A stretch of 64,000 nt of DNA from Nocardioides alcanivorans (GCF_021555175.1 NZ_JAKGRW010000027.1:1-64000), one strand, 5' to 3'; counted from the first letter of the stretch, positions 46,677-57,974 are shown. Numbers and translations are program-made. Notes: generated by a model from the letters alone, not told the origin.

Positions 46677-47802
46677 GTGAGCCACATCGGCTACGTCGAG
46701 ACACAGCGGGCCGTCCTCTTCACCGAGGACGACCCGCTGCGTCTGCGTGGCGGCGCCACCCTTGCTCCGGTGGAGGTCGCCTACGAGACGTACGGCGAGC
46801 TCTCGCCCGAGCGCGACAACGCGATCTTCGTCTGCCACGCGCTCACCGGCGATGCCCATGCCGCGGGCCTGCACCTGGGCGACAAGAAGCGCGGGTGGTG
46901 GGACAACCTCATCGGTCGTGGCAAGGCGATCGACACCGACCGCTACTTCGTGATCAGCGCCAACCTGTTGGGGGCTGCTCGGGCACCACGGGGCCGCAGT
47001 CGGTCGACCCGGCGACCGGGACGGCCTACGGCCTCGACTTCCCGATGGTCGAGATGGCAGATCTCGTGGCCGTCCACCGGCGCTTGATGAGGCACCTGGG
47101 CATCGAACGGCTCCACGCCGCGGTGGGTGGTTCCCTCGGGGGCATGCAGGTGCTGCAGTGGGTCGTCGACGCCCCCGACGAGATCGAACGGGCAGTGCTC
47201 GTCGCGGCGTCGTCGCAGCTGAGCGCCGAGAACATCGGCTTCTCGGCCGTCGCGCGCGAAGCCATCATGGGCGACCCCGACTTCCACGACGGTCGCTATG
47301 TCGACCACGGGGTGGTGCCGGCCCACGGCCTCAAGGTGGCTCGCATGATGGCCCACATCACCTATGTCTCCGACGAGTCGCTGGCCCGCAAGTTCGGCAG
47401 GCGGAGGGTCGAGGGAGTGGGAAGAACCGGTTCGGAGTCGACTTCGAGGTGGAGAGCTATCTGCATCACCAGGGCGACTCGTTCCTCCGGCGCTTCGATG
47501 CGCTCTCCTACCTCTACCTCTCCAGACTTCTCGACTACTTCGACCCGTTCGCCGACGAGGCGGCCTTGGCACGGCTGCGGGAGGCGGTGACCGCCTTCCG
47601 GGTGCTCTCCTTCGACTCCGACTGGCGTTTCGACACCAGCCAGTCCGAGCGCATGGTGAGGGTGCTGCGTGCGTGCGGTCTCCCGGTGGAGTTCGACGAG
47701 CTCGCCTCGCCCCACGGGCATGACTCCTTCCTGTTGGAGCCGCCCGGCTATCACGACGCGATCCGCGAGTTCCTGGATCGGCCGCGCGCCGACGTACCGT
47801 GA
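46677..47802 (+). CDS. metX: Homoserine O-acetyltransferase
   Basis: Alpha/beta-hydrolase-fold acyltransferase that acetylates homoserine for MetY. Nucleophile elbow GGSLGGMQ, acid in [13 protein letters not shown], His in [11 protein letters not shown]. About 375 residues. Two bases are missing: in the run 46970-46974 ([14 protein letters not shown] after repair) and near 47416-47424 ([20 protein letters not shown]). Start GTG 46677. Forms an operon with metY. Confidence 0.93.
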
Positions 47803-47837
47803 TTGACGCACATCACGCCACCGGTCGCACCGTCGTT

Positions 47838-47866
47838 TTGCACGTGGGGGAGTGGACCCGTAATAT
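47838..47866 (+). promoter_or_regulatory. Promoter of rplU-rpmA
   Basis: TTGCAC at 47838-47843, a 17-nt spacer and TAATAT at 47861-47866, a near-consensus housekeeping promoter, the best in the window. A stem (ccgac..gtcgg near 47909-47933) lies in the leader. Confidence 0.75.
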
Positions 47867-47982
47867 GGCTCTTCGGTGTGCAGCAGCACGCCCGCTCCGC
47901 GTCGGCCCCGACCGACTGACCTAGTGGTCGGCGAGCCCCGGAGGATTTGAGACGTCAGATGGACACGACGAAGGAGACCGCG

Positions 47983-48291
47983 GTGTACGCGATCGTGCGC
48001 GCAGGCGCCACCCAGCAGAAGGTTGCCGTGGGCGACGTCATCGAGATCGACAAGGTGGAGACCTCGGTCGGCGAGTCCGTCGAGCTTCCGGTGGTCCTCC
48101 TGGTTGACGGTGAGTCGGTCACCTCCGACTCCTCGACCCTTGGCAAGGCCTCCGTGACCGCCGAGGTTCTCGGTGGCACCAAGGGCCCCAAGATCATCAT
48201 CCAGAAGTACAAGAACAAGACCGGCTACAAGAAGCGCCAGGGTCACCGTCAGAAGTACACCCAGGTCAAGGTCACCGCGATCAGCGCGTGA
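47983..48291 (+). CDS. rplU: 50S ribosomal protein L21
   Basis: 102 residues from GTG 47983, which has aaggag 7 nt upstream and yields the standard [18 protein letters not shown]-terminus. Longer frames from ATG 47959 or further upstream are unlikely. [15 protein letters not shown] is the usual C-terminus. Intact. Confidence 0.96.
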   Translation: MYAIVRAGATQQKVAVGDVIEIDKVETSVGESVELPVVLLVDGESVTSDSSTLGKASVTAEVLGGTKGPKIIIQKYKNKTGYKKRQGHRQKYTQVKVTAISA

Positions 48292-48334
48292 CTGGCTGAC
48301 ACCGATCTTCCACTGACTCCTAAGGACTGAACAG

Positions 48335-48589
48335 ATGGCACACAAGAAGGGCGCAGCCTCGACCCGCAACGGTCGCGACTCGAACTCCCAGCGTCTCGGC
48401 GTCAAGCGTTTCGGCGGTCAGACCGTCAACGCCGGCGAGATCATCGTCCGCCAGCGCGGCACCCACTTCCACCCGGGCTCGAACGTCGGCCGTGGTGGCG
48501 ACGACACCCTGTTCGCCCTCGCCGCCGGTGCGGTCGAGTTCGGCACCCGCCGTGGTCGCCGCGTGGTGAACATCGTCCCGGGTGAGTGA
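48335..48589 (+). CDS. rpmA: 50S ribosomal protein L27
   Basis: 84 residues, [28 protein letters not shown], identical in layout to other L27. The N-terminal tail reaches the peptidyl-transferase centre. Co-transcribed with rplU. Confidence 0.97.
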   Translation: MAHKKGAASTRNGRDSNSQRLGVKRFGGQTVNAGEIIVRQRGTHFHPGSNVGRGGDDTLFALAAGAVEFGTRRGRRVVNIVPGE

Positions 48590-48612
48590 ACTGACGCTCA
48601 CCGCATGACTTC

Positions 48613-48630
48613 GTGGCCGATCAAGGCCAC
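48613..48630 (+). terminator. Weak hairpin after rpmA
   Basis: gtggcc and ggccac around a 6-nt loop, 24 nt after the stop. It may attenuate rather than end the transcript. A TAGACT at 48647-48652 could start a separate obgE message. Confidence 0.35.
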
Positions 48631-48688
48631 TCCCTGAAGGCGTCCCTAGACTTGGGGGCGCTTTCGGCATTTACCCCAGGAGATCCCC

Positions 48689-50236
48689 ATGGCCGTCCCC
48701 ACTTTCGTCGACCAGGTCCGGTTGCACATCGCTGCCGGTCGCGGTGGCAACGGCGTGGCATCCGTGCACCGCGAGAAGTTCAAGCCGCTCGGCGGTCCTG
48801 ACGGCGGCAACGGCGGTCCCGGCGGATCGGTGATCCTGCGTGTCGACCCCGACGTCACCACGCTCATCGACTACCACCACAACGCCAAGCGCCGTGCGGA
48901 GCACGGTGGTCACGGAGCCGGTGCGCACCGCAATGGTGGTCACGGCGCCGACCTGGTGCTGCCGGTGCCCGACGGCACCGTCGTCAGCGACGAGGCAGGC
49001 AACGTGCTGGCCGACCTCGTCGGGTCCGGCACCGAGATGGTGATCGCCCAGGGCGGCCGTGGTGGTCTCGGCAACGCCGCACTGGCATCAGCGAAGCGCA
49101 AGGCGCCCGGCTTCGCCCTCCTCGGCGAGCCCGGTGACGAGCTCGACGTGGTGCTGGAGCTGAAGGTCGTGGCCGACATCGGTCTCGTGGGCTTCCCGAG
49201 CGCTGGCAAGTCGTCGCTCATCGCGGCCATCTCCCGGGCTCGCCCCAAGATCGCCGACTATCCGTTCACCACGTTGGTGCCCAACCTCGGCGTGGTCCGA
49301 GCCGGTGACACCATCTTCACCGTCGCGGACGTGCCCGGTCTGATCGAGGGCGCCGCAGAGGGCCGTGGTCTGGGCCACGACTTCCTCCGTCACATCGAGC
49401 GTTGCGCGGCTTTGGTGCACGTGGTCGACACCGCCAGCATCGAGCCGGGACGCAACCCGATCGATGACCTCGACGTCATCGAGGGCGAGCTCCAGCGCTA
49501 CGGCGGGCTCGAGGACCGCCCGCGGTTGGTCGCCCTCAACAAGGTCGACGTGCCCGACGGAAGCGACATCGCCTCGTTCGTCGTCGACGAACTGCGTGAG
49601 CGTGGCCTGGAGGTCTTCGAGGTGAGTGCCGCATCGGGGCAGGGCCTCAAGGAGCTCACCTTCGCCATGGCTCGCATCGTCGCTGAGGCCCGTGCCGAGA
49701 AGCCGGTCGTCGAGGCGACTCGCATCGTGTTGCGTCCGGCTGCAGTCGACGGCGGTGGCGAGTTCGTCGTCACCCAGACCGAATCGGGTTGGCGGGTGCG
49801 CGGCGTCAAGCCGGAGCGCTGGGTGCGTCAGACCGACTTCAGCAACGACGAGGCCGTGGGCTTCCTCGCCGACCGTCTCAACCGACTCGGCGTGGAGAAG
49901 AAGCTCCTCGAGAGCGGGGCGCAGGAGGGCGACGCCGTCCTCATCGGCCGCGAGGAGGACTCGGTGGTCTTCGACTTCAAGCCCGGCATCGACGCAGGTG
50001 TGGAGATGCTCGGGCGTCGTGGTGAGGACCACCGCTTCGGCGAGGACCGTCCGGCCGCCGAACGTCGCCGCCGCATCGACGAGGCGATGGAGGACCGCGC
50101 CGAGAACGAGGTCCGGGCAGACGTCGCCCGTCGTGTCGCGGAGGACGCTGGCGACGAGTCGGGGCCGCACTCCTACGAGATCGGCAGCGCCGACGACCCG
50201 GACTGGCAGGAATTCGACCCGGACGCGGAGAAGTGA
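48689..50236 (+). CDS. obgE: GTPase Obg
   Basis: 515 residues. Glycine-rich OBG domain ([17 protein letters not shown]), G domain with [13 protein letters not shown] (G1), [12 protein letters not shown] (G3) and NKVD (G4), and a C-terminal OCT domain as in actinobacteria. Acts in 50S assembly and stress response. Start ATG 48689 with aggag 7 nt upstream. Overlaps proB by GTGA. Confidence 0.96.
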   Translation: MAVPTFVDQVRLHIAAGRGGNGVASVHREKFKPLGGPDGGNGGPGGSVILRVDPDVTTLIDYHHNAKRRAEHGGHGAGAHRNGGHGADLVLPVPDGTVVSDEAGNVLADLVGSGTEMVIAQGGRGGLGNAALASAKRKAPGFALLGEPGDELDVVLELKVVADIGLVGFPSAGKSSLIAAISRARPKIADYPFTTLVPNLGVVRAGDTIFTVADVPGLIEGAAEGRGLGHDFLRHIERCAALVHVVDTASIEPGRNPIDDLDVIEGELQRYGGLEDRPRLVALNKVDVPDGSDIASFVVDELRERGLEVFEVSAASGQGLKELTFAMARIVAEARAEKPVVEATRIVLRPAAVDGGGEFVVTQTESGWRVRGVKPERWVRQTDFSNDEAVGFLADRLNRLGVEKKLLESGAQEGDAVLIGREEDSVVFDFKPGIDAGVEMLGRRGEDHRFGEDRPAAERRRRIDEAMEDRAENEVRADVARRVAEDAGDESGPHSYEIGSADDPDWQEFDPDAEK

Positions 50237-51357
50237 GCGGCGGCGTACGTCGAGCCGAGGTGCTCGAGGCCCGTCGGGTCGTGGTCAAGGTCGGTTCGTC
50301 GTCGCTGACGACGGCCGAAGGCGGCCTCGACCCGGAGCGGGTGGCCTCACTCGTCGACGTGCTCGCCGGGGTGCGCAGGCGCGGCGCCGAGGTGGTGCTG
50401 GTCTCCTCCGGAGCCATCGCCGCGGGCCTGGCACCGCTGGGCCTCAAACGGCGCCCGCGCAGCCTGGCCGGTCAGCAGGCTGCCGCGTCCGTGGGACAGG
50501 GGGTGCTCGTGCACCGCTACAACGAGGAGCTCGGACGCCACGGGCTGACCGGAGGGCAGGTGCTGCTCACCGTCGACGACGTGACCCGGCGCTCCAACTA
50601 CCGCAATGCCTACCAGACCTTCGCGAAGCTCCTCGACTACGGCGTGATGCCGATCGTCAACGAGAACGACACCGTGGCCACCTCCGAGATCCGCTTCGGT
50701 GACAACGACCGGCTGGCCGCACTTGTCGCGCACCTGGTGCATGCCGACCTGCTGGTGCTGCTCTCCGACGTCGACGGGCTCTATGACGGCAACCCGGCCA
50801 AGCCGGGTGCCACGCTCCTGCGCGCGGTCAGGGGCGAGGCCGACCTGGCGGGCGTCAGCATCGGTTCGGCGGGAGTGGCCGGGGTCGGCACCGGCGGCAT
50901 GCAGACCAAGGTGGAGGCCGCCCAGATCGCCACCGGCGCCGGGATCCCCGTGGTGTTGACCTCTGCCGCCAACGCTCCGGCAGCGCTGGCCGGGGAGCAG
51001 GTGGGCACGCTCTTCCACCCGACGGGGCGCAAGCGTCCCACCCGGCTGCTGTGGCTGCGCCACGCGACCGAGCCCAAGGGGCAGCTGCTCCTCGACGCGG
51101 GCGCGGTCCGTGCCGTCGTGGAACGTCGTGCCTCCCTGCTGGCGGCCGGCGTCACCGGCGCCGTGGGCAGCTTCTCCCACGGTGATCCCGTCGATCTGGT
51201 CGGGCCCGACGGGGTGGCAGTCGCGCGCGGCCTGGTCAATTTCGACGCCGAGGAGATCCCGCAGCTGGCGGGCAAGTCGTCGCACCAGCTGCGCGAGGAG
51301 TTCGGCGAGGAGTACGAGCGTGAGCTCGTGCATCGCGACGGCCTGGTCGTGCTCTGA
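50233..51357 (+). CDS. proB: Glutamate 5-kinase
   Basis: 374 residues. Amino-acid-kinase fold ([43 protein letters not shown]) and a C-terminal PUA domain. First step of proline synthesis from glutamate. GTG start overlapping obgE. proA, which usually follows proB in this neighbourhood, is absent here. Confidence 0.96.
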   Translation: MSGGVRRAEVLEARRVVVKVGSSSLTTAEGGLDPERVASLVDVLAGVRRRGAEVVLVSSGAIAAGLAPLGLKRRPRSLAGQQAAASVGQGVLVHRYNEELGRHGLTGGQVLLTVDDVTRRSNYRNAYQTFAKLLDYGVMPIVNENDTVATSEIRFGDNDRLAALVAHLVHADLLVLLSDVDGLYDGNPAKPGATLLRAVRGEADLAGVSIGSAGVAGVGTGGMQTKVEAAQIATGAGIPVVLTSAANAPAALAGEQVGTLFHPTGRKRPTRLLWLRHATEPKGQLLLDAGAVRAVVERRASLLAAGVTGAVGSFSHGDPVDLVGPDGVAVARGLVNFDAEEIPQLAGKSSHQLREEFGEEYERELVHRDGLVVL

Positions 51358-51382
51358 GGCGGGGTCGTACCCTAGGTGTGCA

Positions 51383-52572
51383 ATGACTGAAGCTTCTCCG
51401 CGGGTCTATCTCGACCACGCCGCCACCACGCCGATGCTGCCCGAGGCCGTCGAGGCGATGACGGCGCACCTCGGCCGCGTCGGCAACCCCTCGTCGCTGC
51501 ACGCGTCGGGGCGCGACGCACGGCGCGTCGTCGAGGAGTCCCGGGAGCGGATCGCCCACGCCATGGGATGCCGACCCGGAGAGGTGGTCTTCACCTCCGG
51601 TGGCACCGAGGCCGACAATCTGGCGGTCAAGGGTGTGCACTGGGCCCGGACGACGGCCGATGCGGACCGCACCCGGATCCTGTCCACCTCCATCGAGCAC
51701 CACGCCGTGCTTGACCCCCTGCACTGGCTCTCCGAGCGCGGTGCCAGTGTTGAGCTGCTCCCGGTCGACGACGCTGGCCGGTTGGACCTCGTCGCGCTGG
51801 AGGACCGGATCGAGGTCGACCCCGCGTCGGTGAGCCTGCTCTCGGTCATGTGGGCCAACAACGAGGTGGGCACGCTGCAGCCCGTCGAAGCGGTGGTTGC
51901 CCTCGCGCGTCGGCACGGGATCCCGGTGCACACCGATGCCGTGCAGGCGGTCGGTGCCACCGCTGTCGACTTCGCCGCGTCTGGCGTCGACGCGCTCACG
52001 ATGACCGGACACAAGGTGGGCGGTCCCTTCGGCGTGGGCGCCCTGCTGGCGCGTCGCGAACTCCAACTCACCCCGCTCGTGCACGGCGGTGGCCAGGAGC
52101 GCGACGTACGCTCGGGCACCATCGATGCACCTGCCATCGCCGGATTCGCAGCCGCGGTCGAGATCTCGGTCAAGGAGCGTGAGCACCGGGCCAGCCACCT
52201 CGCCGAGCTGCGCGACGACCTCGTACGTCGAGTGCTCGCCGAGGTGCCCGACGTACAGCTGAGCGGTGAGGGTGCCTCGTTGCTCCCCGGCCACGCACAC
52301 CTGCGCTTCCCGGTTGTGAAGGGGATTCGCTGTTGATGTTGCTCGACGCCCAGGGGATCGAGTGCTCCACGGGATCCGCCTGCAATGCCGGGGTACCCCA
52401 GGCCTCCCACGTGCTGCTCGCCATGGGCTGCTCCGAGGCGGAGGCGCGCAGCTCGTTGCGCTTCACCCTCGGTCACACGACAACGGCTGCCGACGTCGAC
52501 CGGCTGGTGGCCGCCATCGGGCCCGCCGTCGAGCGGGCGCGTGCCGCCAGTCAGCCTCGAGGCCTGCGATGA
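51383..52572 (+). CDS. Cysteine desulfurase (NifS/IscS family)
   Basis: About 396 residues. [19 protein letters not shown] at the start, PLP-lysine in [16 protein letters not shown], and catalytic Cys in [16 protein letters not shown] base is missing near 52310-52313 (cccggttgtg); repaired, it reads [19 protein letters not shown]. Supplies persulfide sulfur, here most likely to MnmA, whose gene overlaps its stop by ATGA. Confidence 0.94.
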
Positions 52573-53693
52573 AGGTGCTCGCCGCCATGTCCGGCGGGGT
52601 CGACTCCGCCGTCGCCGCCGCCCGGGCCGCGGAGGCGGGTCATGATGTGACCGGCATCCACCTGGCGCTCTCACGCAACCCGAAGTCCTATCGCAGCGGG
52701 GCGCGGGGTTGCTGCACGATCGAGGACAGCAACGACGCCCGTCGTGCGGCTGACGTCATCGGTATCCCCTTCTACGTCTGGGACATGAGTGACCGCTTCC
52801 ACGATGACGTGGTCGAGGACTTCATGGACGAGTACGCAGCAGGTCGCACCCCCAACCCGTGCCTGCGCTGCAACGAGAAGATCAAGTTCGCAGCGGTGCT
52901 CGACCGGGCCCTGGCACTGGGCTTCGACGCCGTCGCCACGGGGCACTACGCCCAGTTGCACACCGGCACCGACGGTCTGATCGAGTTGCACCGTGCCGAG
53001 GACCCGGGCAAGGACCAGTCCTACGTGCTCGGGGTGCTCACCCAGGACCAGTTGGCGCACTCGCTGTTTCCCTTGGGTGACTCCCACAAGACTGCGGTGC
53101 GCGCCGAGGCCGAACGCCGTGGTCTGATGGTGGCCAACAAGCCCGACTCCCACGACATCTGCTTCATCGCCGACGGTGACAACGCCGGCTGGCTGCGTGA
53201 GAAGCTCGGCGAGCGACTGCCCAACGAGGGTGGCGACATCGTCGACGACGCCACCGGGGAGGTGCTCGGCCAGCACCAGGGCACCACGGCCTACACGATC
53301 GGTCAGCGCAAGGGACTTGCCATCGGACGTCCCGCGGCCGACGGCAAGCCGCGCTTCGTGCTCGACATCGAGCCGGTGAGCGGAACCGTCAGGGTCGGCT
53401 CGCGGGAGAAGTTGCGGATCGATCGGATCTCGGGGATCAAGGCGCGTTGGTGCGGCACCGTGCCCGAGCGGCTCGAGGGCACCGTGCAGTTGCGTGCCCA
53501 CGGTGCCGAGCACCGCGCCGTGGTCACGCTGGGCGCGGAGCCCGACACGGTCGAGATCGAGCTGCTCGATGCAGCAGAGGGCATCGCGCCGGGGCAGGCG
53601 GCAGTGATCTATGACGGGACCCGTGTGGTCGGTTCCGCGACGATCTCCTCGACGGCGCGCAGCGAGGCGCTGACGGCGGAGCCGTCGCAGTGA
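52569..53693 (+). CDS. mnmA: tRNA-specific 2-thiouridylase MnmA
   Basis: 374 residues. PP-loop [11 protein letters not shown], nucleophile Cys in [13 protein letters not shown] and persulfide-forming Cys in [11 protein letters not shown]. Thiolates U34 of tRNA with sulfur from the adjacent desulfurase. Intact; ATGA overlap upstream, and its stop overlaps the next gene's GTG. Confidence 0.96.
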   Translation: MKVLAAMSGGVDSAVAAARAAEAGHDVTGIHLALSRNPKSYRSGARGCCTIEDSNDARRAADVIGIPFYVWDMSDRFHDDVVEDFMDEYAAGRTPNPCLRCNEKIKFAAVLDRALALGFDAVATGHYAQLHTGTDGLIELHRAEDPGKDQSYVLGVLTQDQLAHSLFPLGDSHKTAVRAEAERRGLMVANKPDSHDICFIADGDNAGWLREKLGERLPNEGGDIVDDATGEVLGQHQGTTAYTIGQRKGLAIGRPAADGKPRFVLDIEPVSGTVRVGSREKLRIDRISGIKARWCGTVPERLEGTVQLRAHGAEHRAVVTLGAEPDTVEIELLDAAEGIAPGQAAVIYDGTRVVGSATISSTARSEALTAEPSQ

Positions 53694-54693
53694 GCGGCGT
53701 CGTCGCGACCGGCATCGGTTCGATGCCCGGGGAGACGTGCTTGCCTCCGAGGACGACAACGCCCGCGACTATGCAGAGGCGGTCCGGGTGGTGTTGGGCG
53801 AGTTGCCCGATCTGCCACACCTTCCTGAGGTGCCCGGCCGTGGTGCCGGCGCCGGGATGACCGGGCGTGGTGTCGCGCTCCTCGCCGGACTGGCCGCCGA
53901 CCTGCAACCGGCCGGGTGGCGGCTCACCGATGCACCCGGCGTCGACCATCGTCGCGCCCGCTCCCTGCTGGCGCGCGACCTCGACGTGATCGAGGAGATG
54001 ACGGACGGTTACGTCGGTCCCTTCAAGGTGCAGGTGATCGGTCCGTGGACGCTCGCTGCCACCGTCGAGCTGCCCCGCGGTGACAAGGTGCTTGCCGACC
54101 ACGGTGCCCGACGTGACCTGGCCCAGTCGCTGGCCGAGGGCGTGATCACCCACATCGAGGATGTACGCCGCCGCCTCGGCGGTCTCACCGAGCTGATCGT
54201 TCAGGTCGACGAGCCGGCCATCAACGCAGTGTTGGACGGCAAGGTGCCCACGGCCTCCGGGTTCGGTCGTCACCGCAGCGTCGATCGTCCGGAGCTCTCC
54301 GACACCCTTGGCTGGGTGCTCTCGGCCATTCGCGACGCCGGCGCCGAGCCCGTCGTGCACTGTTGCGCCGACGACGCCCCGATCTCCCTGCTCCGTGGTG
54401 CCGGCGCCGCGGGCGTGGCGGTCGATCTCGGCACGCTCACAGCCGCTGGTCTCGACGAGTTCGCCGAGGCAGTCGAGGCAGGGGACCGGGTGCTCCTGGG
54501 GGCGGCCCCCACGACCGGAGCGGCCACGACGAAGCAGGTCGCCGAGTCGGTGGCCCGGACCTTCGACATCCTCGGTATCGAGCCGACCTCCCGCTTGGCG
54601 CTCACCCCCGCCTGCGGGCTCGCCGGCAGCGCCGACGTACCCGACGCGCGCCAGCGTCTCGTTGCCTGCCGCGAGGCCGCTGCCACCCTCTGA
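53690..54693 (+). CDS. MetE-like protein (cobalamin-independent methionine synthase C-terminal domain family)
   Basis: About 334 residues after restoring a G in 53729-53732, which joins [13 protein letters not shown] to [18 protein letters not shown]. The zinc-site segments of MetE appear as [10 protein letters not shown] and LTPACGLAG. Only the catalytic barrel is present, not the N-terminal half of full MetE. Single-domain proteins of this kind follow mnmA in many actinobacteria; methyl donor and acceptor are not established. Start GTG 53690 overlaps mnmA. ligA, which often follows, is absent. Confidence 0.83.
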
Positions 54694-54698
54694 CAGCC

Positions 54699-54761
54699 GA
54701 GGTCGCCCAGATCCGCGTCGAGGTCGCCCAGATCCGCGTCGAGGTCGCCCAGATCCGCGTA
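54699..54761. repeat. 21-nt tandem repeat, three copies
   Basis: Three units of gaggtcgcccagatccgcgt plus one base directly follow the MetE-like stop codon. They recall the gcgaggtcgc repeat after the phosphatase at 14485. Confidence 0.85.
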
Positions 54762-54775
54762 GACGTCGCGCAAAA

Positions 54776-54810
54776 GGGGCGCGTCGGATCGAACTGATCC
54801 GACGCGCCCC
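54776..54810. terminator. Bidirectional terminator between MetE-like and MFS genes
   Basis: Perfect 15-bp arms ggggcgcgtcggatc and gatccgacgcgcccc, loop gaact, preceded by AAAA (a T run for the opposite strand). Confidence 0.88.
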
Positions 54811-54818
54811 TTGCGCGA

Positions 54819-56423
54819 TCAGTGTGCGACAGGCGCAGGGCTGTCGGTGGCGAGCTCGGTGTGCTTGACCCGCAGCTGGGTCCAGATGATCAACGACGCG
54901 AGCACCGCCATCCCGGCCGCGACGGTGAACGCGGTGGTGGCGCCGTCGGTGAAGGCTGCCTGACCGGCCAGCTCGCCGATCCGCCTCATCACCTCGGGGC
55001 TGGTCTCGGGTGAAGCCGAGGCTCCACCGCTCCCGAGTGACCAGTTGCCGGCGACGTGCGTCGCGACCGTGCTGAGGGTGGCCAGGCCGAGTGCGCCGCC
55101 GACCTGCTGCATGGTGTTGAGCACCCCGGAGCCGATGCCGGACTCCTCGGGACGGATGTGGTGCACGGCGGACAGGGTGAGTGGGATGAAGGTGCAGCCC
55201 ATGCCGAGCGCCATGGTGATCACCCAGGGGAAGATCGCCGTCCAGTAGTTGACGCCGTCGCCGACATGGCCGCCCTCCATCGCCAACCGGGCAATGGTGC
55301 TGGCCCGGTCGTCGACCTCGATGCGGGAGAACATGAACAGGGAGAACGCCGCGATCAGGGTGCCGGTGCCGGCAATCACGCGAGTGTCGACCTTGCTCAC
55401 CAACTTCGAGGAGAGGGCGGCAGCTGCGACCATGCCGAAGCAGAAGGGCAGGAAGGCGAAACCGGCCTTCAGTGGGCTGTAGCCCATCACGTTCTGGACG
55501 AACAGGCTCAGGAAGAAGAACATCGCGAACATCGCGGCGGGCATCAGGAACATCGCGGCGAAGCTCGCGGCCCGGGTGCGGTTGGCCAAGACGCGGAAGG
55601 GCAGCAGCGGGTGCTCCTGGTTGCGCTCGACGAGTACGAACACGAGCAGCAGCAGCGCACCGGCGACGAGGCTGGAGATCGTCCAGGTGTCTCCCCAGCC
55701 GTGAGCGGGCTCCCCAGCCCGGGAGAGGCCGAAGACAATGGCCAGCAGGCCGCCGGTGCCGGTGATGGCGCCGGGAACGTCGAGCCACCCGGTGTGGCGC
55801 TCCGACTCCCTGAGGACCCGGGGAGCAGCCGCTGCGGCGGCCAGGCCGATCGGGACGTTGATCAAGAAGGTGAGCCGCCAGCCGTCGACATGGACGCCGA
55901 ACGCGTCGAAGCCGGAACCGGTCAACCAGCCACCGAGGAGCAGGCCGACGGCCGCGCCGATGCCGGACATCGCGGCGTAGACGGCGAAGGCACGACTGCG
56001 GGCCGGACCGGCCGGGAACGTCGTGGTGATCAACGCGAGAGCGGCAGGGGCGGCGAGCGACGCACCGACACCCTGGAGGCCGCGCGAGGCCAGGAGCAGG
56101 CCCTCGTTGGTGGCCAGGCCGCCCAGCAGTGAGGCGACGGCGAAGACGGTCACGCCGATCATGAAGATGAGTCGCCGGCCGTACAGGTCTCCGAGCCGGC
56201 CGCCGAGGAGCAGCAGGCCACCGAAGGCAAGGGCGTAGCCGGTCACGATCCATTGCAGGTTCGCTTGGCCGATGTCGAGGTCGGCACCGATGTAGGGCAG
56301 TGCGATGTTGGCGATGGTGCCGTCGAGCACCACCATCAGTTGGGCCACGCAGATGAGCACCAGCGCCCAGGCGTGGTTCGTCTCGACCTCGTCAGTGGCC
56401 GCTGCGGGGGTGTTGCTGGTCAT
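54819..56423 (-). CDS. MFS drug-efflux transporter, DHA2 (EmrB/QacA) family
   Basis: 534 residues with 14 membrane segments. WALVLICVAQLMVVLDGTIANIALP in helix 1 carries the family's Asp, and GGRLGDLYGRR is the loop 2-3 signature. A proton-driven exporter, substrate unknown. It lies 25 nt after the TetR gene on the same strand, so the pump is probably controlled by that regulator. Confidence 0.92.
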   Translation of the reverse strand: MTSNTPAAATDEVETNHAWALVLICVAQLMVVLDGTIANIALPYIGADLDIGQANLQWIVTGYALAFGGLLLLGGRLGDLYGRRLIFMIGVTVFAVASLLGGLATNEGLLLASRGLQGVGASLAAPAALALITTTFPAGPARSRAFAVYAAMSGIGAAVGLLLGGWLTGSGFDAFGVHVDGWRLTFLINVPIGLAAAAAAPRVLRESERHTGWLDVPGAITGTGGLLAIVFGLSRAGEPAHGWGDTWTISSLVAGALLLLVFVLVERNQEHPLLPFRVLANRTRAASFAAMFLMPAAMFAMFFFLSLFVQNVMGYSPLKAGFAFLPFCFGMVAAAALSSKLVSKVDTRVIAGTGTLIAAFSLFMFSRIEVDDRASTIARLAMEGGHVGDGVNYWTAIFPWVITMALGMGCTFIPLTLSAVHHIRPEESGIGSGVLNTMQQVGGALGLATLSTVATHVAGNWSLGSGGASASPETSPEVMRRIGELAGQAAFTDGATTAFTVAAGMAVLASLIIWTQLRVKHTELATDSPAPVAH

Positions 56424-56448
56424 CTAGGTCTCGCTGTTCGTGGAGTCT

Positions 56449-57035
56449 TCAGGGGCAGGCAGCGCGGAGGATGACCTGATCGATCAGCGTCAGCATCTGC
56501 TCGCGGGTGGGGGGATCGCCGAGCACGAAGGCTCGGTGCAGGACGATGCCGGGCAGAGCGGGGCCGAGCAACTCGATGTCGATGTCGTCGCGGAGCTCGC
56601 CTCGTGCCCGAGCACGTTCGTAGATGCCGTGCATTGCCCGGATCTTCGGCCCGAGGAAGCGCTCTCGGAACTGGCCGGCAAAATCGGCGTCGCGGTGCAC
56701 TGCGGTCAGTACCGCGGCCATGATCGTGATCAGCTCCGGGTCGATCAGCGCGTGAGCGGCGAACTCGCGGAGGTCCTCGCGCAACGATCCGGTGTCGGGC
56801 ACCGGGGAACGTCCTTGACGGCGAGAAGCGCATCGATCACCAGCGTGGGCTTGTTGGTCCAGCGTCGGTAGAGCGTGGCCTTGCTTGCCCGGGCGGCCCG
56901 GGCGACCGCATCCATGGTGAGCCGGTCGTAGCCGACCTCGACGAGTACGTCGAGCGCTGCGGCGAGGATCTCGCGCTGGCGGTCACCCTCGATTCGCGGT
57001 CGGGACGGGGAAGAGCTCACGGACGGTGCAGACAC
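56449..57035 (-). CDS. TetR-family regulator
   Basis: About 195 residues after restoring a C in the run facing 56804-56807 (AVKDVPPVPDTGSLREDL). The DNA-binding domain is REILAAALDVLVEVGYDRLTMDAVARAARASKATLYRRW; the C-terminal ligand domain is of the TetR_C_16/AefR-like type. Start GTG 57035 is preferred; ATG 57071 is possible. Probably represses itself and the DHA2 pump through the site at 57051-57062. Confidence 0.88.
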
Positions 57036-57891
57036 ACCGGGATGATACGAAACGGTTCCGTTCCATTGCAAGCGGTGCGTGGTCAGGAGCGAGGGGCACG
57101 CTTGGGGGGTCGGGTGTGGGAGATGCGTCCGCGTTGCCCAGCCACTCCGAGAGTCCCCGGGCGGTCTCGAGCAGCGCTTGGGCCATCGGGCTCGTCAGTT
57201 CTGCTGACACCGACACCGTGGTGCCGACGATCGCCATCGTCGCCACGATCGATCGACCTTCGAAGATCGGTGCCGCGATGGTGCGAACGCCGTTGATGTC
57301 GGGTGAGTTGAGGGAGAGTCCGTTCTTGCGGATTGCCTCCATCTCCGAGGCGAGGTCGGGGGTTCGCTTGAGTGCGCGCGCGAGGCCGGGCACCTGGTCC
57401 GGCGGCAGGTGCGTGCAGAACACGCGGCCCTGCGCCGAGTTGAGCGGGTCCAGGCGCGCTCCGGCCCGGACGCTGATCCGGATGGTGTGGTCGGTGTTGT
57501 CCAAGGAGCGCACGACGGTGGCGGTCTCGCCGTCCCAGATTCCGAGCACCACCGTTTCGTCCACCTGCCGCAGCAGCGACTCCATGTAGGGCTCGGCGGC
57601 GGCGACGATCGGCAGGCCGGCTCGTGCGGCCGCAGCCAGGGTCAGCACTTGTGGACCGAGTGAGTACAGCGAGGTCCGCTCGTCGTACCGCAGCAGGTTG
57701 GCGGCCCGCAGGGCCTTCGTGTACCGGTGCGCGGTCGCCTTGCTGGTCCCCAACGACGCGGTGATCTCGTTGAGGGACAGGTAGGGCCGCGAGACGGTGA
57801 ACGAGCCGAGAACCACGGCAGCGCGTTGGACCGTTTGGATGGTCGGTGTCGCGGGCACTTGCTCCGCGGCTTCGTTCTTCTGTGGACTCAT
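56983..57891 (-). CDS. IclR-family regulator
   Basis: Start ATG 57891 with gaagg upstream. N-terminal winged helix (TIQTVQRAAVVLGSF, LSLNEITASLGTSKATAHRY) and the IclR effector domain (LYSLGPQVLTLAAAAR, RISVRAGARLDPLNSAQGRV, GVRTIAAPIFEGRSIVATMAIVG). As written, the frame runs 302 residues into the TetR promoter. If one C is restored in the six-base run facing 57104-57109, it would end at 57083 as DPPKRAPRS, about 269 residues, normal for the family and not overlapping TetR; I favour that. It lies next to the divergent catabolic promoters and probably controls them. Confidence 0.88.
   Translation of the reverse strand: MSPQKNEAAEQVPATPTIQTVQRAAVVLGSFTVSRPYLSLNEITASLGTSKATAHRYTKALRAANLLRYDERTSLYSLGPQVLTLAAAARAGLPIVAAAEPYMESLLRQVDETVVLGIWDGETATVVRSLDNTDHTIRISVRAGARLDPLNSAQGRVFCTHLPPDQVPGLARALKRTPDLASEMEAIRKNGLSLNSPDINGVRTIAAPIFEGRSIVATMAIVGTTVSVSAELTSPMAQALLETARGLSEWLGNADASPTPDPPSVPLAPDHAPLAMERNRFVSSRCVCTVRELFPVPTANRG
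57051..57062. promoter_or_regulatory. Candidate TetR operator
   Basis: AACGG, TT, CCGTT, set in gaaacggttccgttcc, 15 nt upstream of the TetR GTG. Position and symmetry fit autoregulation. Confidence 0.5.
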
Positions 57892-57974
57892 ACGCCTTCG
57901 AATTCCGGAGGTGAGACGGAGTTCGGAGTATTCCATGCGAAGGCAACCGTGCTGGCCGATCACCCCCGAACGGC

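Noticed and set aside
47867-47982. Known ribosomal-protein L21 leader structure
   Set aside because: A small stem is present but the described L21 leaders come from other phyla and no specific match can be shown.
56983-57082. C-terminal extension of the IclR protein as a real domain
   Set aside because: It arises after a six-base C run and covers the TetR promoter; restoring one base ends the protein at the normal length.
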